Below are positions 36,555-45,951 of a stretch of DNA of 64,000 nt, one piece after another. The notes under the pieces are model-generated. The model saw only the letters and a program-made list of their open reading frames with translations. It was not told where the DNA came from and ran no database searches. Position 1 is the first letter of the stretch. Every line of letters starts with the position of its first letter. The DNA is taken from assembly GCF_014905135.1 (NCBI RefSeq), contig NZ_CP041406.1, positions 1,116,001 to 1,180,000 on the forward strand. The letters are read 5' to 3'. This DNA is from Sulfurimonas paralvinellae (GTDB lineage: Bacteria; Campylobacterota; Campylobacteria; Campylobacterales; Sulfurimonadaceae). The position numbers and the translations under genes were made by a program.

Positions 36555-37619
36555 ATGAGTCGCTCAGTAATAAATAATTTCATAAGAGAGCTACATCAGG
36601 CATCCCTTATTAATTCTTTATCAGATGTAAAAAATGTATTAGAAGATACCAACTTAAAAATAATTAATACAGGCCATGACTATAGTCGAGACTTATATTA
36701 TATAACAGTTCAAAATAAATCTGAAAAAATAAAACTGACAGGAGATATATATAGTGCATACTTTTGGAAATATAGCAGAGAAAATAGAGAAAAACAAGTT
36801 GCAAATAACAAACAATATAGAGGAAGCTACAAATATAGTCCAGAAGAGTATAAAAGAGTTTCAGTTAAGCTCTACATTGCACTTGAAAAACGCTCAACAG
36901 AGATCAATGAAAGATATAGAAAACCAAGAGAAAGAGCTGCTAAGAGACTTGATAATTTACAACAAAAAAATCAAGAAAACATTATCCATCAGACAGAATC
37001 TTTCAAAAACAAAAGAGCAACAACTTCTCATACCAATTTTAGGGGTTCTGGCACTTACACTGATCGTTTTATTAATGCAAAGCTTGCAAATCAAAGAACA
37101 AAGAACACTGAGCAAATGGTTGATTCCAAATCAGTACAGGTTGAATCAAAAAGATGGACGATATATAGTTATACCATCGAGCAATCTAAGTTACTCGAAA
37201 AAAAGCAATACTTACTACTTAAAACTGGTGAACTAAATGGAAGAATTAACAAAAATATTATACGAAAAAATACACAAGATGGAACAGAACGAACAAGCAT
37301 TGATAGATTCGATGGACCAAGACAGGAAGCACTATATAAAAAAGCTAAATTCTATATGCAACGAATGGCTCAGACAAGAGACTGTAGAGAGCAATATAGA
37401 AAAAAGATTGCAATTATTGGAAAACAATGTGTTGATATTGAGCAAGACTTCAACTCATCTATCACAAAAATTGACACAATTATCAAAGTTCTTACAGAAG
37501 AAACCACAAATACAGGAATAGTCAACACTCCAAAAGAAACTAATACAAAAAGATTTGACTTGGATGAGACCTTATCTATTGAAGAGTATGCAGAAGAACT
37601 ATTTAGTCTCAATCTATAA
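36555..37619 (+). CDS. Relaxase MobA C-terminal part (same frame as 36030-36524)
   Basis: 354 residues read from the first ATG after the in-frame TAG. The start, SRSVINNFIRELHQ with LINSLSDVKNVLEDTNLKI and later KIKLTGDIYS, matches the linker region found after the catalytic core in MOB-type relaxases (xHxFIxxLVxxGLIxNRxDVxxxLE and the LKGxIY motif). The rest is Lys/Arg-rich and low complexity, in part because the same DNA also codes the mobB- and mobD-like proteins in another frame. It could be a separate polypeptide through re-initiation or the remnant of the intact gene. Confidence 0.7.
   Translation: MSRSVINNFIRELHQASLINSLSDVKNVLEDTNLKIINTGHDYSRDLYYITVQNKSEKIKLTGDIYSAYFWKYSRENREKQVANNKQYRGSYKYSPEEYKRVSVKLYIALEKRSTEINERYRKPRERAAKRLDNLQQKNQENIIHQTESFKNKRATTSHTNFRGSGTYTDRFINAKLANQRTKNTEQMVDSKSVQVESKRWTIYSYTIEQSKLLEKKQYLLLKTGELNGRINKNIIRKNTQDGTERTSIDRFDGPRQEALYKKAKFYMQRMAQTRDCREQYRKKIAIIGKQCVDIEQDFNSSITKIDTIIKVLTEETTNTGIVNTPKETNTKRFDLDETLSIEEYAEELFSLNL
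36754..37236 (+). CDS. MobB/MbeB-like mobilisation protein overprinted within the relaxase gene
   Basis: 160 residues read in the +1 frame within the relaxase C-terminal coding region. GTG start with AGGAG nine bases upstream. The protein is a long charged helix (about 10-88), one membrane segment at 91-109 (LLIPILGVLALTLIVLLMQ) and a tail with KWLIP and DGRYIVIP. This coiled coil, TM segment and W/DGR tail is the layout of MobB of ColE1 plasmids, which lies inside mobA in the same way. It probably anchors the relaxosome to the membrane. Confidence 0.75.
   Translation: MHTFGNIAEKIEKNKLQITNNIEEATNIVQKSIKEFQLSSTLHLKNAQQRSMKDIENQEKELLRDLIIYNKKIKKTLSIRQNLSKTKEQQLLIPILGVLALTLIVLLMQSLQIKEQRTLSKWLIPNQYRLNQKDGRYIVIPSSNLSYSKKSNTYYLKLVN
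37237..37521 (+). CDS. MobD/MbeD-like coiled-coil protein overprinted within the relaxase gene
   Basis: 94 residues starting immediately after the mobB-like stop (TAA then ATG), in the same +1 frame. It is predicted to be helical throughout with heptad-like Leu/Ile spacing and ends with SKTSTHLSQKLTQLSKFLQ, similar to MbeD-type proteins (NLSxQVxxLSxxL). In ColE1-type plasmids mbeD follows mbeB inside mbeA. Its order and size agree with that. Confidence 0.65.
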   Translation: MEELTKILYEKIHKMEQNEQALIDSMDQDRKHYIKKLNSICNEWLRQETVESNIEKRLQLLENNVLILSKTSTHLSQKLTQLSKFLQKKPQIQE

Positions 37620-38191
37620 GATATTCAATCTTTAAAATAGCCTTTTTGAGCCCATCATACTTAACTTTCATAGGCTCCAATTTCAATAGACTTGAAAGAG
37701 TAATACTCTTTTGAGTTTTTGCTCTCTCATCTAAAATTTTAGTATCTAAAAGATAAAAATCCCATTGTGATAAGTCAAGTGGATTAACACTCTCTTTATC
37801 AGTATGAGCCAACACACAAAATATATAAATATCTGACTTTCTTGTTCTGATAGTTGAGTTACTTTGAGAATCACCAGTAGGTTGAATACCAAAGATAATG
37901 TTAGATAATTTCTTTTGTTCCCAACTCTGAAGATAAGCTGATGATTTTATCTCTATTTTTAAACCGTTTTTAGTTTGTAAATCATAGGCATCCCATTCTT
38001 CTCGTGGGTTATCTAAAACATCTATTGTAGAAGCTACTATAAACTCTGCAAGAACTCCACGAAGTGCATTACCTAGTAGTTCCGAACTAGACCATTGCCA
38101 AAAGGATAGTACATCAATAGATAGTTTTTTATCATTAAAGTAAAATTTTTCTTTACCACTTTTTTTTGTAGTATGAATTGCTGATAAATTC

Positions 38192-38199
<8 letters not shown>
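37609..38199 (-). CDS. Putative PD-(D/E)XK nuclease, last gene of the R-M operon
   Basis: 196 residues. The fold is suggested by E52 in VLAEFIVA, D70/D73 in EEWDAYDL, and E83-x-K85 in KIEIKSS, the spacing of PD-(D/E)XK nucleases, followed by YLQSWEQKKLS. I know the sequence type only as an uncharacterised family linked to defence loci. It overlaps the preceding nuclease gene by eight bases and is the last gene of the leftward R-M operon; its end overlaps the relaxase 3' end by 11 bases. Confidence 0.65.
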
Positions 38200-39096
<897 letters not shown>

Positions 39097-39100
<4 letters not shown>

Positions 39101-40347
39101 AACTCACCTTTAAATGCTTGGTCTAAAATGGAAGCTTTTAATGCTACTAAACTTTCCATTTTTTCTTTTTGAACTGATTTTATTTTTTCTATTTTTTGTG
39201 AAATTTCATCTAAATATTTAACAACTTTTTGTTGGATTTGAATAGGAGGAAGTGGAATATCAATCTCTTTTAATTGTTTAACCGGCGGCATATTTGGTAT
39301 AGCAGCACCCTTTTTAACTGCATTGAAAAATCCATTATTCATTAAATTATTCCAAAAATATACAAATATTTTATCAATTATAATATCTTTATCCAATGTT
39401 AATTTTAATAAGGCTTGGTTAATTATACCTTTTGTATAGTCATTTGGGATAATAGCTAATTTGCCTAAATATACACCAGAACAGCTAATTATTATATCTC
39501 CACTTTTTACTTCAAATCCTTTAAGCTCATTAAATTTATCTTCATTAATGAAATATCTTTCCATTGAAAAATCATTATTTAAAGCGTGATATTGTTCATA
39601 TACTAAATATCCACTTTCAACAAAAAATGACTTCTTCAATGCACTTCCAAATGGACCTCTTTTAATTGATGTTTTTTCTTTAGTTACAACATCTTTCATC
39701 TTAGTGTATTTATACTTCCCTTCCAACTCTTCAAAAATATCATTCAAAACACTCCCCATAAACACATCAGCATCATCCATATTTTTTTGATGTAGGGCTA
39801 TTGATTTATCTATTTTTTCAAAAAGGTTATCTAGTTTAGAAACTATTTTTTGTTGTTCTGAAAGTGGTGGAACAATAATATTCATTTTTTTTAAATGTGT
39901 TGGTCCAAAGTTTTTAATTGCTGTTCCCGTATAAGCCTTATTGTATTGGTTTGAAAAGTTATCACTATTTAAAAAGTATTTTAAATATTCTCTATCTAAA
40001 GTAAGTACATCATTAGGTCTAAACCTGATAATACTGGTATTAAGCACAGCAGGTAAATCACATTTTCTTACAACTGCCATTTTTCCTAAAGAACCAGATG
40101 AAGCAACTAATATATCATTTTCTTCAACTAAAAAATGTGAATATTTTTTTTCAATAGTTTCTAAAGGAAGAAAATTTGTATCTTTTAAATTTAAGGTTTC
40201 ATCTTTGTTAAATGTTCTAATATTAAGTAATGGAATACCCTCTTTAGACATTTGTTTTTTTAGAATTCCAGGACCTTCTTGAAAGAAAACAACTTCTTTT
40301 AAATCTTTATATTCCCATCCATCAGGAAGCTCATACAACTCATTCAT
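39097..40347 (-). CDS. hsdS: Type I restriction-modification specificity subunit HsdS
   Basis: 416 residues with two target recognition domains, each followed by a conserved helix: PLSEQQKIVSKLDNLFEKID (about 159-178) and PPIQIQQKVVKYLDEISQKIE (about 368-388). The repeats determine the two halves of the target sequence and bind two HsdM subunits. It overlaps hsdM by eight bases. No break is visible, so it should be functional. Confidence 0.92.
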
Positions 40348-41827
40348 CTATATCTTTCCCAATCAATATAGTTTCAATCTCATACATCAAATCATTTATT
40401 TCTTTGTTATTTTCTTTAATATTTTCAACTAACTCTAATGGAGATTTATGCTCTATAACTTTGATATTGTTGGGGTTTTTTGCTGATATATCAAACTCTT
40501 TAATATCATTGATATTTACTATCCAAGAGTTATCTGTAAGCTCTCCATTTTCCCATACATCTAAAAATTCTTTGAAGTGTTCATACTGGATAGGTTTATT
40601 TTTTGTAAGTTTATATGGTGGATTTACTTCATAGTAAAATATATCTGAGGTAGAGCCATTTCTATCAAAGAAGATTACATTCGTTTTAACACCACTATAA
40701 GGTAAAAATATCCCTGCTGGGAGTGAAAGTATAGTGTGCACATTAAATCGCTCTAAAAGCTCTTTTTTTACTGCTTGAAAAGCATTATTTGTTTGAAACA
40801 ATACGCCCTCTGGAATAACTACACCACACTTGCCATTTAACTTTAAATAGTTCATCATATGTTGGAGAAACAGTAACTCAGTAGCATTGGATTTTACAGG
40901 AAAGTTTTGTTGGATACTATCGTTCTCTTTTCCACCAAAAGGAGGATTTGCTAAAATACAATCAAATCTATCTTTTTCTTCTAATCCTCTTATATCTTTT
41001 GTAAGAGTATTCGTTTTTGAAATGTTTGGTGATTCTATACCGTGGAGTATCATATTCATAACACCCATTACATAAGAGAGTGGAGTTTTTTCATTTCCAA
41101 AAAATGTATCTTCATTTAAAAACTTTAACTGCTCAGTTGAAAGTTCTCTTTGCTCATTCTTTTCAACATTGGTATATCTCATATGATTGTAAGCTTCTAT
41201 GAGAAAACCACAACTCCCCACTGCTGGGTCATATACTGTTTGACCTACTTGTGGATTTACAACATCAGTGATAACTTTAATAAGTGGACGAGGAGTATAA
41301 AACTCTCCACTATTTCCACCATCACTCCCCATATCTTTTAGAAGTTTTTCATAGATAAGTGAAAGTTGAAACAGATCAGCTTGATTGTGAAAATCCATAA
41401 CATCTATAATATCCAACACCTCTCTAAGAGTATGCCCATTAGCGATACGATTATCTAAAAATTCAAAGATAGCACCGATTTTATACTTAATAGATTTAGC
41501 ATTCTCAGTAATAGACTTGAAACCTTTGAGGTAAGGAAACAACTCTTTATTTACAAATTCTAAAAGGTCTTCACCACTCTTAGCATTTATGAGGTCAATC
41601 TTCCCATCTTTCTTAGGACAAGCCCAATTACTCCACTGGAACTTATCATCAAGTATGTAGGCGTAGTCCTGCCCATTAAGTAGTGCCTCATCAGCTTTTG
41701 AGTCTTCTAAATCACTAAGAAATTTTAAAAAGAGTATCCAAGATATTTGCTCTGTGTACATCATAGCACCGCTAATACCGTCATCTCTTCGTAGTATGTC
41801 TGTTATTCTATTTATTTTACTTTCCAT
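40340..41827 (-). CDS. hsdM: Type I restriction-modification DNA adenine methylase HsdM
   Basis: About 495 residues. The N-terminal helical HsdM domain is followed by the SAM-binding DPAVGSCGF (about 200-208) and the N6-adenine catalytic motif NPPFGG (about 294-299). I place the start at ATG 41827, which has AAGG upstream and overlaps the phosphatase stop by 11 bases; a GTG at 41842 is the longer option. It methylates the target adenine in complex with HsdS. The phosphatase gene fused upstream by overlap is unusual for hsd loci. Confidence 0.93.
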   Translation of the reverse strand: MESKINRITDILRRDDGISGAMMYTEQISWILFLKFLSDLEDSKADEALLNGQDYAYILDDKFQWSNWACPKKDGKIDLINAKSGEDLLEFVNKELFPYLKGFKSITENAKSIKYKIGAIFEFLDNRIANGHTLREVLDIIDVMDFHNQADLFQLSLIYEKLLKDMGSDGGNSGEFYTPRPLIKVITDVVNPQVGQTVYDPAVGSCGFLIEAYNHMRYTNVEKNEQRELSTEQLKFLNEDTFFGNEKTPLSYVMGVMNMILHGIESPNISKTNTLTKDIRGLEEKDRFDCILANPPFGGKENDSIQQNFPVKSNATELLFLQHMMNYLKLNGKCGVVIPEGVLFQTNNAFQAVKKELLERFNVHTILSLPAGIFLPYSGVKTNVIFFDRNGSTSDIFYYEVNPPYKLTKNKPIQYEHFKEFLDVWENGELTDNSWIVNINDIKEFDISAKNPNNIKVIEHKSPLELVENIKENNKEINDLMYEIETILIGKDIDE

Positions 41828-42506
41828 TATTTGCCTTAACACTTATTATTTTAAAAGTTTCTATATTGTAATTATCAAAAATGACTGCACTTAGTTTATT
41901 ACCATATACACAGCCTGTGTCTATCCCTAATGCAAATTTACTGTGTTTAACTTCATCAAACCATTGATGACCATACACTATAAATCCCTGGTTACCATCA
42001 TAAGTGTCAGCCCAAAAAATGGAATCTTCATTTTCTTTACCATAAGTTATAAAATTATCATAAGTATCAAGGTATCTCATTCTAAGTATTTTAGAGTTTT
42101 CTTTTTTTGTTAAATTGTTTAAGTTGTGATAATTTTGTAGTCCACCATGTAAAATAGTTATGTTTTCATATTTGAAAAACAATGGTAAGTTCTTTAAAAA
42201 TTTAATATCTTGCTTATCTAAATTTTCAATAATATTTTTTTCATCTTCATCTAAAGATATAGGATTTTTTATATTGAAATTTTCATGTTCTAAGTATCTG
42301 ACTAATTTATCTTCATGATTGCCTATAACAGATTTTATATTGTGTTCTTGTATATATTTTAGAAGTTTAACAGAGTTTTTACCTTTTGTGATAATATCTC
42401 CAACACAAACTTCTATATCACTTTTATCTGGATTTATCTTTTTTCTTAGAGATATAAACTCATCGTAACAACCGTGTATATCTCCATAGACTATTAGTTG
42501 ATTCAT
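41817..42506 (-). CDS. PPP-family (ApaH/PrpE/lambda-type) metallophosphatase
   Basis: 229 residues with the complete set of PPP motifs: GDIHGCYDE at 8-16, GDIITKG near 37-43, GNHEDKL near 62-68, then LHGG and GHQWFDE, ending in IDTGCVYGNKLSAV. These bind two metal ions and remove phosphate from Ser/Thr/His/Asp-proteins or nucleotides. It overlaps the receiver-HEPN gene by four bases and hsdM by 11, so it is made together with a kinase-like protein and a receiver protein. Reversal of that phospho-signal is the most attractive role but is only an inference. Confidence 0.85.
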   Translation of the reverse strand: MNQLIVYGDIHGCYDEFISLRKKINPDKSDIEVCVGDIITKGKNSVKLLKYIQEHNIKSVIGNHEDKLVRYLEHENFNIKNPISLDEDEKNIIENLDKQDIKFLKNLPLFFKYENITILHGGLQNYHNLNNLTKKENSKILRMRYLDTYDNFITYGKENEDSIFWADTYDGNQGFIVYGHQWFDEVKHSKFALGIDTGCVYGNKLSAVIFDNYNIETFKIISVKANNGK

Positions 42507-43429
42507 ATTTGATTTTTTATATCCACTAAAAGTTTTTTATATTTTCGTATATCTTTTCTAATTTGAATACAATGTTCTGCTGTAAATTCTAAATCTTCAC
42601 CATTAGGATATTTTAAAATGTTAATACCATCTTCTCTAGGTTCTTCTTCCTGATGTGCAAATACATTTCTTTTATCGATAATTTCTTTTTTATAATTTTC
42701 GTGTATAAATTCTATTGTATTACATTTTTGTTTTTTTATTTTAAAAACTGTTCTTGATTTTTTAAAAGTATCATAAAAAAAGTTTTTTTGTAATTCTTCT
42801 AAATTTATTTCATCATAAGTACATTCTGAATCTTCAACTTTAACAAGACAATTTAAATTTTTTAATTCTTCTTTTATTTTTGAAAAAACCTTTTCTTTAA
42901 TATATTTTTTAAAATCGCTATCTGCTTGCGAATTATATTTTTTAATAATTTGCTCTTTTATTCTATCAAGCTCAGCGACCTCTGCCATAATCAAACCACG
43001 AAGATTATTAACATCTTGGGTTTTTTTAATTGTAATATCTATAATTTTTTTTACTTTATCTTTAAGTTCATCTCTACTAGAAGTGAAAATACCTTCGACA
43101 AAATGTTCATTTAATTTCCTGTTTAACTCTTCATATTGAGATGAGTAAAATACTATTTCGGTATATACTTTTTCATCTCTTATTTTTGTTATTATAGTGT
43201 TACCTTCATCTTTTGTTTCTTGATTACCTAAATCTAAATCAATTAATAATAAATCATATTCAGATGTATTTTGACAGCCTATATTCTTTTCAAAATCAGA
43301 AAAATTATTTATTTCTTGAACCTCACATACAAAACCTAATCCTTCTATATATTCTGCAACCTGTCTTTTATCTCTTCTAATAGATTTAGGATTGTCTTCA
43401 ATCCATAAAATTTTATATTCTAATTTCAT
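42503..43429 (-). CDS. Receiver domain fused to a HEPN-like domain with RX4H motif
   Basis: 308 residues. Residues 1-130 form a two-component receiver: acidic pocket E11/D12 in WIEDN, phospho-acceptor D64 in LLLIDLDLG and switch Ser in VFYSSQ 94-99; the usual final Lys is not clear. Residues 140-308 are helical and contain RNVFAH (254-259), the R-x4-H signature of HEPN RNases, in a long helix context. It overlaps the GHKL ATPase gene by four bases, so they probably act as sensor and responder. A phosphorylation-controlled RNase is the simplest idea; a catalytically silent HEPN is possible. Confidence 0.7.
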   Translation of the reverse strand: MKLEYKILWIEDNPKSIRRDKRQVAEYIEGLGFVCEVQEINNFSDFEKNIGCQNTSEYDLLLIDLDLGNQETKDEGNTIITKIRDEKVYTEIVFYSSQYEELNRKLNEHFVEGIFTSSRDELKDKVKKIIDITIKKTQDVNNLRGLIMAEVAELDRIKEQIIKKYNSQADSDFKKYIKEKVFSKIKEELKNLNCLVKVEDSECTYDEINLEELQKNFFYDTFKKSRTVFKIKKQKCNTIEFIHENYKKEIIDKRNVFAHQEEEPREDGINILKYPNGEDLEFTAEHCIQIRKDIRKYKKLLVDIKNQI

Positions 43430-45951
43430 AATTTAAGCCTTAATAAAAATTTAATACCTGTATCAAGTTTATACACATTTATTGTAGATTGATTCATTTC
43501 TTCTAAAATTTCTTTTATGTGGTAAAGTCCCAACCCTGAACCTTTTGTAGTAGTTACACCCATTTCAAAAATTGAATCCTCAGCTATTATTGTATTATCT
43601 AAGCCTAAACCATCATCAATATATTCAATTTCAAGATGTTCATCAGTTTTTATAAAATTCAAAGTTACATTTTTTGCTTTTGCTTTTTTTGAATTATTTA
43701 GTAAATTATCAATTATTATATTGACTTTGATTGGTTCAAAGCTACAAATGTATTGTAAATTATTTGTATTAATTTCAATTATCAATTCTTTATTTGTTGT
43801 TATTTCGTATATATTTCTAATATATTCATCTATAAATTTTACTAAATCTTTTGTAACATTAGATGCTGTTGATAAAAAATCTTCTTTTGTGATATATTTG
43901 TTAATCAAGGATATTTTATCTAACTCAAATGATGCATCTTTTAAATATTCATACACTTCATCATTAATACTTGTATTTTTGTTTAACATATCTACAACAT
44001 CTAAAATACAATCTTTTGCTGTTTTAGTGTACAAGCCTATATGATGTTGAAATGCAATAAGCTCCTTAACATCTTTAGATTGAACTGTTTTTAAATAGGT
44101 TAACTCTTCATCTTTCTTTTTATTTTTTAATTTCGCTGCTTCTAGTTCTTTTTTTAATTTTGTTTCACTATTTTTTAATACTAATATTTTTTTGTCAAGT
44201 TCCTTATATGATTCTTCTTTATCTATTACATCATCAATAAGTTCATTAGTATTCTTTTTACTAATTAAAAAAGTTATTTTATTTGTTAATCTTTTATCAG
44301 CTACAATTTTATATACTTTTTTAACAAATTTTTTTAAATCATTTGATATCGCTGATTGTGGTAATTTTGAGAATTCTTTTAAAAATTTTGTGATATTTTT
44401 TTGTATTAATAAATTTTCTTTTTCCTCAAGTAAATATAGTAGTATTTTATCATCAATATTTATATCTAAGCTATCTTTTGCATCAATTCCTATAATCTTA
44501 AAGATATTTTTACTAATATTTTTCTTCTTTTCTTCTTCAGATAATAAGTACACTTCTTTATCTTTGTTCCAATTTTTGCTAAAAGTAAGTTCTCGTATAT
44601 AAGATTCCGTATATTCCTTGGAAACACTATCCCATCGTATTCCATTTACCACATATCTCTCTAATCTTTTAAGTGTTTTGTAAAAAAAACCATTATTCTT
44701 TTTTTGAGCTGTTGTAGATTTAGTTGATACATGTATAAGCTGTTTAAACTTTTCATTATGGACAATTCCCTCTCTACTTGATATAACATGATATTGTTCA
44801 TCTCTATCCTCTATTTCAATTCTTCCAATAACTTCACGATTACTTAAATATCTACTTCTCCCTTGATTTTTTCGCACTTCCATACCAAATGCATCATTAT
44901 CTATATCTCCATATGGTGGTATTCTAAAGCCATTTATAAACAAATAAACTGAACCAAATTCTACACTTCGCATTTGCATTTGTTTTTGAAAATATGCTTT
45001 GGCATATGGATTTAAATACATTAAAATAATTTTAACACCTTTTAAATCAGGAAACTCTGTATTTTTTTCTATAGTCTTAAATACAACCTTATCTCTATCT
45101 TTAAGCTGTGTGATTATTTGAGTTCCATCTTCACTAATAACTGACTGTATATATGTTGTATCAAAGTTTAATTTATCAAAAAATTTATTTGTAATTTCAC
45201 CATTGATTTTTTTATAATATGCAGTTTCATTCTTATCTTCTATTTCTTTTACATGTAAATGTATCTTAAATCCACCACTATCAACTTGACTTTTATTTAT
45301 TAATTTTTCTAAAGAAGCTTTTAATGTAGAAAATTTTTGATAATTTAAAACTTCATTAAATAAACTATTTTGATTTATTTTTATCCATTTAGTTCGTAGG
45401 CTTACTATTTGCACTATTGTACCTGATGTATTTATTTTATAATTTGTCTCATCAAATACTTCTTTCATACTAACTTCTCTTAATTTCATTGGTATTTGAT
45501 TTATTTCAACACTATAGTCTTCAATATTTTCAAAATCTTCCCAATTAATTTGAAGTTGATAAATTTTTCCTTTTGTTTGTTTAGTGAAAATATTGAGCTT
45601 TTTTCCAAGCCTATCACACGAGAACCTACCAATTCCTTTATTCCCAGCCTGTAAGCGATTGTTCTGTGCATTCTGTACTCTTTTTATAGAATATGCTAGG
45701 TTTAGCCATTTCTGCAAAATATCTTCTTTAGACATTCCCTTACCATTATCTGATATAATTATCTCATGATTTAAAGTATCTACACTTTTTAAATTTTTAA
45801 ATTCTACATCAACTTTTGATGCTCCAGCATCATAAGAGTTTTTAACAAGCTCCATAACAGCTACATTATCATCATTTATAAGTTCTTTACCGATGATGTT
45901 TTTAATATTAACATGAGATAAAAAGTGGACATCTTCCCATTTTGTTGACAT
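43426..45951 (-). CDS. Double-GHKL protein: MutL/MORC/Hsp90-type ATPase plus histidine-kinase-type ATPase
   Basis: 841 residues. The N-terminal ATPase has ELVKNSYDAGA (34-44), DNGKGMS (68-74) and NKGIGRFSCDRLGKK (104-118), as in Hsp90/MORC/MutL-type proteins, with a transducer-like region to about 400. A coiled coil covers about 575-620. Then HH at 636-637 in LIAFQHHIGLY may hold the phospho-acceptor His, followed by a kinase-type ATP domain: IIIDNLLNNSKKAKAK 745-760, DDGLGL 779-784 and GSGLGLYHIKEIL 804-816. It shares one base with the C5 methylase gene upstream. It probably senses DNA or methylation state and signals to the receiver-HEPN protein. Confidence 0.8.
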   Translation of the reverse strand: MSTKWEDVHFLSHVNIKNIIGKELINDDNVAVMELVKNSYDAGASKVDVEFKNLKSVDTLNHEIIISDNGKGMSKEDILQKWLNLAYSIKRVQNAQNNRLQAGNKGIGRFSCDRLGKKLNIFTKQTKGKIYQLQINWEDFENIEDYSVEINQIPMKLREVSMKEVFDETNYKINTSGTIVQIVSLRTKWIKINQNSLFNEVLNYQKFSTLKASLEKLINKSQVDSGGFKIHLHVKEIEDKNETAYYKKINGEITNKFFDKLNFDTTYIQSVISEDGTQIITQLKDRDKVVFKTIEKNTEFPDLKGVKIILMYLNPYAKAYFQKQMQMRSVEFGSVYLFINGFRIPPYGDIDNDAFGMEVRKNQGRSRYLSNREVIGRIEIEDRDEQYHVISSREGIVHNEKFKQLIHVSTKSTTAQKKNNGFFYKTLKRLERYVVNGIRWDSVSKEYTESYIRELTFSKNWNKDKEVYLLSEEEKKKNISKNIFKIIGIDAKDSLDINIDDKILLYLLEEKENLLIQKNITKFLKEFSKLPQSAISNDLKKFVKKVYKIVADKRLTNKITFLISKKNTNELIDDVIDKEESYKELDKKILVLKNSETKLKKELEAAKLKNKKKDEELTYLKTVQSKDVKELIAFQHHIGLYTKTAKDCILDVVDMLNKNTSINDEVYEYLKDASFELDKISLINKYITKEDFLSTASNVTKDLVKFIDEYIRNIYEITTNKELIIEINTNNLQYICSFEPIKVNIIIDNLLNNSKKAKAKNVTLNFIKTDEHLEIEYIDDGLGLDNTIIAEDSIFEMGVTTTKGSGLGLYHIKEILEEMNQSTINVYKLDTGIKFLLRLKL

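Noticed and set aside
43426-45951. Assignment of the GHKL protein as MutL or Hsp90
   Set aside because: It has N-terminal motifs of the superfamily, but also a second kinase-type ATP domain, and it lies in an R-M operon next to a receiver protein; neither housekeeping family fits.
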